This document shows, piece by piece, positions 7,083-9,293 of a DNA stretch of 9,293 bases (the stretch's first letter is position 1; each line of letters starts with the position of its first letter). Source of the DNA: Bacteroidales bacterium (lineage in GTDB: Bacteria; Bacteroidota; Bacteroidia; Bacteroidales; UBA1715); assembly GCA_031262005.1 (NCBI GenBank), contig JAISIO010000069.1, forward strand, positions 1 to 9,293, read 5' to 3'. The position numbers and the translations under genes are program-made. Below the pieces are notes generated by a model. It worked only from the letters and a program-made list of their open reading frames with translations. It was not told the DNA's origin and searched no databases.

Positions 7083-8411
7083 CTATCGTGCCGTAATTTC
7101 ATACAACTCCCCTTTACGCTGCGGCGATGAACTGCCCACAACAGAGCGATTATGCGGATTTGCTATTTTGAATGAAATAGTAAATACGGAACACTCTTGA
7201 ATAATAGTAATAACCTCGCTTACCGACATAGAATCTATGCAGAAAATAACTTCGGTTACGGCATTAATTTGAATGCAATGCGGCAGTTGCGCACGAGTAG
7301 CTATATAATTAAGCGTTTCGGGGTATTCTTCGGTTAAAGAAACGTAGCCTACAATGTCGCCGCCAAAATTACTCGCTTGCAAAAATTTTTCCACTCGTTG
7401 CGGTTCATAGCCGGCACCCACAATCAGCACCCGATGCTTGGGAGACACTTTGTGCACAATGGCACTCATATTTCGTTTACACCATACTATCGCAATTGCA
7501 ACATATAATATAATCCACAAAAAGGGTGTAAAAATTTCCCAAGCCTTCAAATTCGTTTGCACAAAAATAAGCATTGCCTTATAAAAATTATAAATGCTCC
7601 GAATACTACGGTGCGGCGTACTTTCGCCTTTGTAGTGAATGATGGTGGTTTCGGGGAAATACACATTGTGAAACCCTGCTTGGGTAATTTTGTATGACAA
7701 GTCAATATCTTCGCCATACATAAAATAGGCTTCGTTGAGTAAGCCCACTTGCCATAAAACATCAGTGCGTACAAAAAAACAAGCCCCAGAAAGCACCTCA
7801 ACCGGAGCTATTTCGTTTTCGCCAATGTGTGTTGCATAATACCTGTTTGCCCAGCGTGCGTGCGGAAAAAGTTTTTGCAAACCAAGAATTTTGCATAATG
7901 CCACTCCATACGTGGGCAATCCGCGCTTTGATTCGGGCAGAAAATTTCCCGATCCATCGAGCATTTTCACTCCAAGTGCGCCACATTCTTTGTGCGCATT
8001 CATATACTGTAGAGCGCTCAAAAATGTATGTTCGCCCACTACCGTATCGGGGTTGAGCAGCAAAATATATTCGCCTTGCGCTTGCCGTATGGCTTGATTG
8101 CAAGCTTTAGCAAACCCAACATTTTCGGTATTTTGTATTAATTGTACCTGAGGAAATTGCGTCAAAACCGCTTCACACGTATCGTCGGAAGAGGAATTAT
8201 CGACAACAAAAATTTCGTACACGCAGTCGCTTGCTGTCTGTTGAATTGAATGAAGACAATGCAGTAGAAAATATTTTACATTGTACGAAACTATCACAAT
8301 AGATAACAATAGCCTTTCCTCCGCTCGTGCGGACTTGCAGTCCGTATGCTCCAATGTTTTTTTAGAAGGAGTTGTGTTGTTACTATGTACTTTTGTGTCT
8401 TTCAGGTTCAT
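7083..8411 (-). CDS. Family 2 glycosyltransferase with C-terminal Rossmann-like domain
   Basis: This 442-aa protein has a GT-A catalytic domain at about 36-270: SIVIVSYN at 37-44, VVDNSSSDDT at 69-78, LLLNPDT at 117-123 (NPD in place of DXD), LSGACFFVRTDVLWQVG at 207-223, the catalytic-type MYGEDIDLSYK at 231-241, and HYKGEST at 259-265. It resembles rhamnosyltransferase-like enzymes of surface polysaccharide synthesis. One membrane segment lies at about 295-311 (PFLWIILYVAIAIVWC). After it, KHRVLIVGAGYEPQRVEKFL (326-345) opens a Rossmann-like domain, and residues 410-437 (FTISFKIANP...VVGSSS...GELY) resemble the end of the nucleotide-binding domain found in larger Bacteroidetes relatives. 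The protein then stops, and the extra membrane and tail segments I recall in those relatives are missing. The start is the first ATG. Residues 21-33 are encoded by a palindromic repeat. It follows the deacetylase gene by 43 bp and is probably cotranscribed. Confidence 0.92.
   Translation of the reverse strand: MNLKDTKVHSNNTTPSKKTLEHTDCKSARAEERLLLSIVIVSYNVKYFLLHCLHSIQQTASDCVYEIFVVDNSSSDDTCEAVLTQFPQVQLIQNTENVGFAKACNQAIRQAQGEYILLLNPDTVVGEHTFLSALQYMNAHKECGALGVKMLDGSGNFLPESKRGLPTYGVALCKILGLQKLFPHARWANRYYATHIGENEIAPVEVLSGACFFVRTDVLWQVGLLNEAYFMYGEDIDLSYKITQAGFHNVYFPETTIIHYKGESTPHRSIRSIYNFYKAMLIFVQTNLKAWEIFTPFLWIILYVAIAIVWCKRNMSAIVHKVSPKHRVLIVGAGYEPQRVEKFLQASNFGGDIVGYVSLTEEYPETLNYIATRAQLPHCIQINAVTEVIFCIDSMSVSEVITIIQECSVFTISFKIANPHNRSVVGSSSPQRKGELYEITAR
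8326..8348. repeat. Short palindromic repeat inside the glycosyltransferase coding sequence
   Basis: CGGACT (8330-8335) and AGTCCG (8339-8344) form a perfect 6-bp inverted repeat around TGC, extended by CGTG and TATG flanks with further T-A and C-G pairs and G-T wobbles. On the minus strand it encodes about HTDCKSARAEER. I recall this peptide recurring at odd places in predicted Bacteroidetes proteins, which suggests a dispersed repeat, but this cannot be verified here. Confidence 0.5.
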
Positions 8412-8454
8412 ACCATACGTATCTATTGTGTCGAAAAATTCCCTCGAAAGAGTA

Positions 8455-9093
8455 TTATGGTGCTATTGTTGCAAATTCATAGCCTTGTGCTTGCAAATAT
8501 TCAATAGTTTTTGGCAAAGCATATTTCAAATTGTTATGAGCTTTGAGCGAATCGTGAAATACTATAATTGATCCGTTTCGTACATAATTCCGTACATTTT
8601 CAAAACACTCCTCCGGCGTAATGGTTTCATCATAATCTTTGCTCAACACGTCCCACATAATTATGCGATAGTGTATTGAAAGTGCCAACGCCGGAAGAAT
8701 TTTGATTTGCCCATACGGCGGACGAAATAATGTTGATTGTGCCAGCTGTGCAGCTTTCTTTATATTCCGGTAATATGAAATAAAATTAGTACTCCAACCT
8801 TTGATATGATTATACGTGTGTGTTCCTATGCCATGCCCTCGCTCTCTCAGTTTTTTAAAAATTTCGGGATATTTTTCAATATTTTCGCCCACGCAGAAAA
8901 ATGTAGCATTTACTCTATATTTTTCAAGAATATCAAGTATATATTCCGTATAATACGGCACCGGACCATCATCAAAAGTCAGATACACTGTTTTTTTGGT
9001 ACGTGGCAGACGCCACAATACTTTACAATATATTTTCTCTGCAATTTTGGGCGGTTGCGGTTGCGAAATGCTAAAAATCGGTTGTTGCGCCAT
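8455..9093 (-). CDS. Polysaccharide deacetylase (NodB homology domain)
   Basis: This 212-aa enzyme belongs to the carbohydrate esterase 4 family, which removes N- or O-acetyl groups from glycans such as peptidoglycan, chitooligosaccharide or exopolysaccharide. All five NodB motifs are visible: TFDDGP at 39-44 with D41 as general base and D42 as metal ligand; HTYNH at 92-96 with the two metal ligands H92 and H96; RPPYG at 124-128; MWDV at 146-149; and IVFHDS at 177-182 with catalytic-type H180. No signal peptide or membrane anchor is evident in the first 30 residues, so it may act in the cytoplasm or be exported another way. The length fits the short single-domain members of this family. Its neighbour, a family 2 glycosyltransferase, suggests a shared role in envelope polysaccharide. 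No promoter element is visible just upstream, so readthrough from the fumarase gene is possible. Confidence 0.94.
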   Translation of the reverse strand: MAQQPIFSISQPQPPKIAEKIYCKVLWRLPRTKKTVYLTFDDGPVPYYTEYILDILEKYRVNATFFCVGENIEKYPEIFKKLRERGHGIGTHTYNHIKGWSTNFISYYRNIKKAAQLAQSTLFRPPYGQIKILPALALSIHYRIIMWDVLSKDYDETITPEECFENVRNYVRNGSIIVFHDSLKAHNNLKYALPKTIEYLQAQGYEFATIAP

Positions 9094-9096
9094 AAT

Positions 9097-9180
9097 AATT
9101 AGTGGTTAGTGATTAGAGTTTAGAGTGTAGTTATTCTATTCTCTATTCTCTAAACTCTATTCACTAAACTCTACACTCTA
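9097..9180. repeat. Imperfect inverted repeat between the fumarase and deacetylase genes
   Basis: The left half, to about 9134, contains no C on the plus strand, and the right half, from 9131, contains no G. TAGAGTTTAGAG (9114-9125) pairs exactly with CTCTAAACTCTA (9148-9159). TAGAGTGTAG (9121-9130) pairs exactly with CTACACTCTA (9171-9180). CTAAACTCTA occurs twice, at 9150-9159 and 9164-9173. The two pairings overlap, so they would compete. It starts two bases past the fumarase stop and may act as a hairpin terminator or processing site, though no T-run follows. Confidence 0.65.
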
Positions 9181-9181
9181 A

Positions 9182-9293
9182 TTAAAATTGTAAGAAAAAA
9201 TCATTTCCTTTATCGTCGCAAATAATGAATGCCGGGAAATTTTCTATTCTAATTTTGCGCACTGCTTCCATTCCAAGCTCTTCAAAATCTATT
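9182..9293 (-). CDS. Fumarate hydratase class I, C-terminal fragment
   Basis: Only the last 36 codons are in the window; the rest lies past the right edge, and the stop is the TAA complementary to 9182-9184. The fragment contains ELGMEAVRKIRIENFPAF followed by IICDDKGNDFF, which matches the end of class I iron-sulphur fumarases (FumA/FumB type), where a FPAFxxxDDKGNDFF ending is characteristic. The enzyme interconverts fumarate and malate in the citric acid cycle or in the reductive branch used for fumarate respiration. Iron-sulphur ligands and catalytic residues are outside the window and cannot be checked. A tartrate dehydratase relative is possible but less likely given the close match of the terminus. 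Confidence 0.85.
   Translation of the reverse strand, partial: IDFEELGMEAVRKIRIENFPAFIICDDKGNDFFLQF

Noticed and set aside
7798..8103. A 101-codon minus-strand frame and overlapping plus-strand frames inside the glycosyltransferase gene
   Set aside because: They are other-frame readings of the conserved catalytic domain and have no motifs of their own.

Overview
The window looks like ordinary chromosomal DNA of a Bacteroidota (Bacteroidetes) bacterium, probably in or near the order Bacteroidales. The evidence is an A+T-rich composition, start codons without Shine-Dalgarno sequences, two matches to the Bacteroidetes -7 promoter element TAnnTTTG, and several protein types typical of this phylum: a beta-helix lipoprotein ending in LGAYEY, an endonuclease/exonuclease/phosphatase family (EEP) secreted nuclease, a SiaB-type kinase, and an iron-type ABC ATPase with a C-terminal extension. 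There are no rRNA or tRNA genes, insertion sequences, phage genes or CRISPR arrays.

Layout. On the minus strand, bases 1-2428 carry a right-handed beta-helix lipoprotein followed 11 bases later by an EEP-family protein that runs off the left edge. A 323-bp divergent intergenic region (2429-2751) separates these from plus-strand genes. It holds a candidate promoter for each direction and a palindrome next to the rightward -7 element. The plus-strand genes are a 374-aa protein made of two tandem SiaB-like kinase domains (2752-3876), a long-chain polyprenyl diphosphate synthase (3925-4893), a repeat-bearing 148-bp gap, and a FecCD/BtuC-type permease with its ATPase (5042-7074), whose genes overlap by one base. 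Converging on them with only 8 bp between the stop codons is a minus-strand group: a family 2 glycosyltransferase with a C-terminal Rossmann-like domain (7083-8411), a NodB-type polysaccharide deacetylase (8455-9093) and, beyond an inverted-repeat spacer, the last 36 codons of a class I fumarase (9182-9293).

Functional reading. The polyprenyl synthase probably makes the menaquinone side chain. The permease and ATPase form the inner-membrane part of an importer for iron chelates, haem or cobalamin, with no binding protein or outer-membrane receptor in the window. The glycosyltransferase and deacetylase fit cell-surface polysaccharide or envelope glycan work. The lipoprotein and EEP protein are probably exported and cotranscribed. 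I do not see a complete undescribed system. The items most worth a second look are the double SiaB-like kinase with no visible SiaC or phosphatase partner, the palindrome at its promoter, the unusual membrane layout of the glycosyltransferase and the palindromic repeat inside its coding sequence, the Q-loop change and extra tail of the ABC ATPase, and the inverted repeat before the fumarase terminus.
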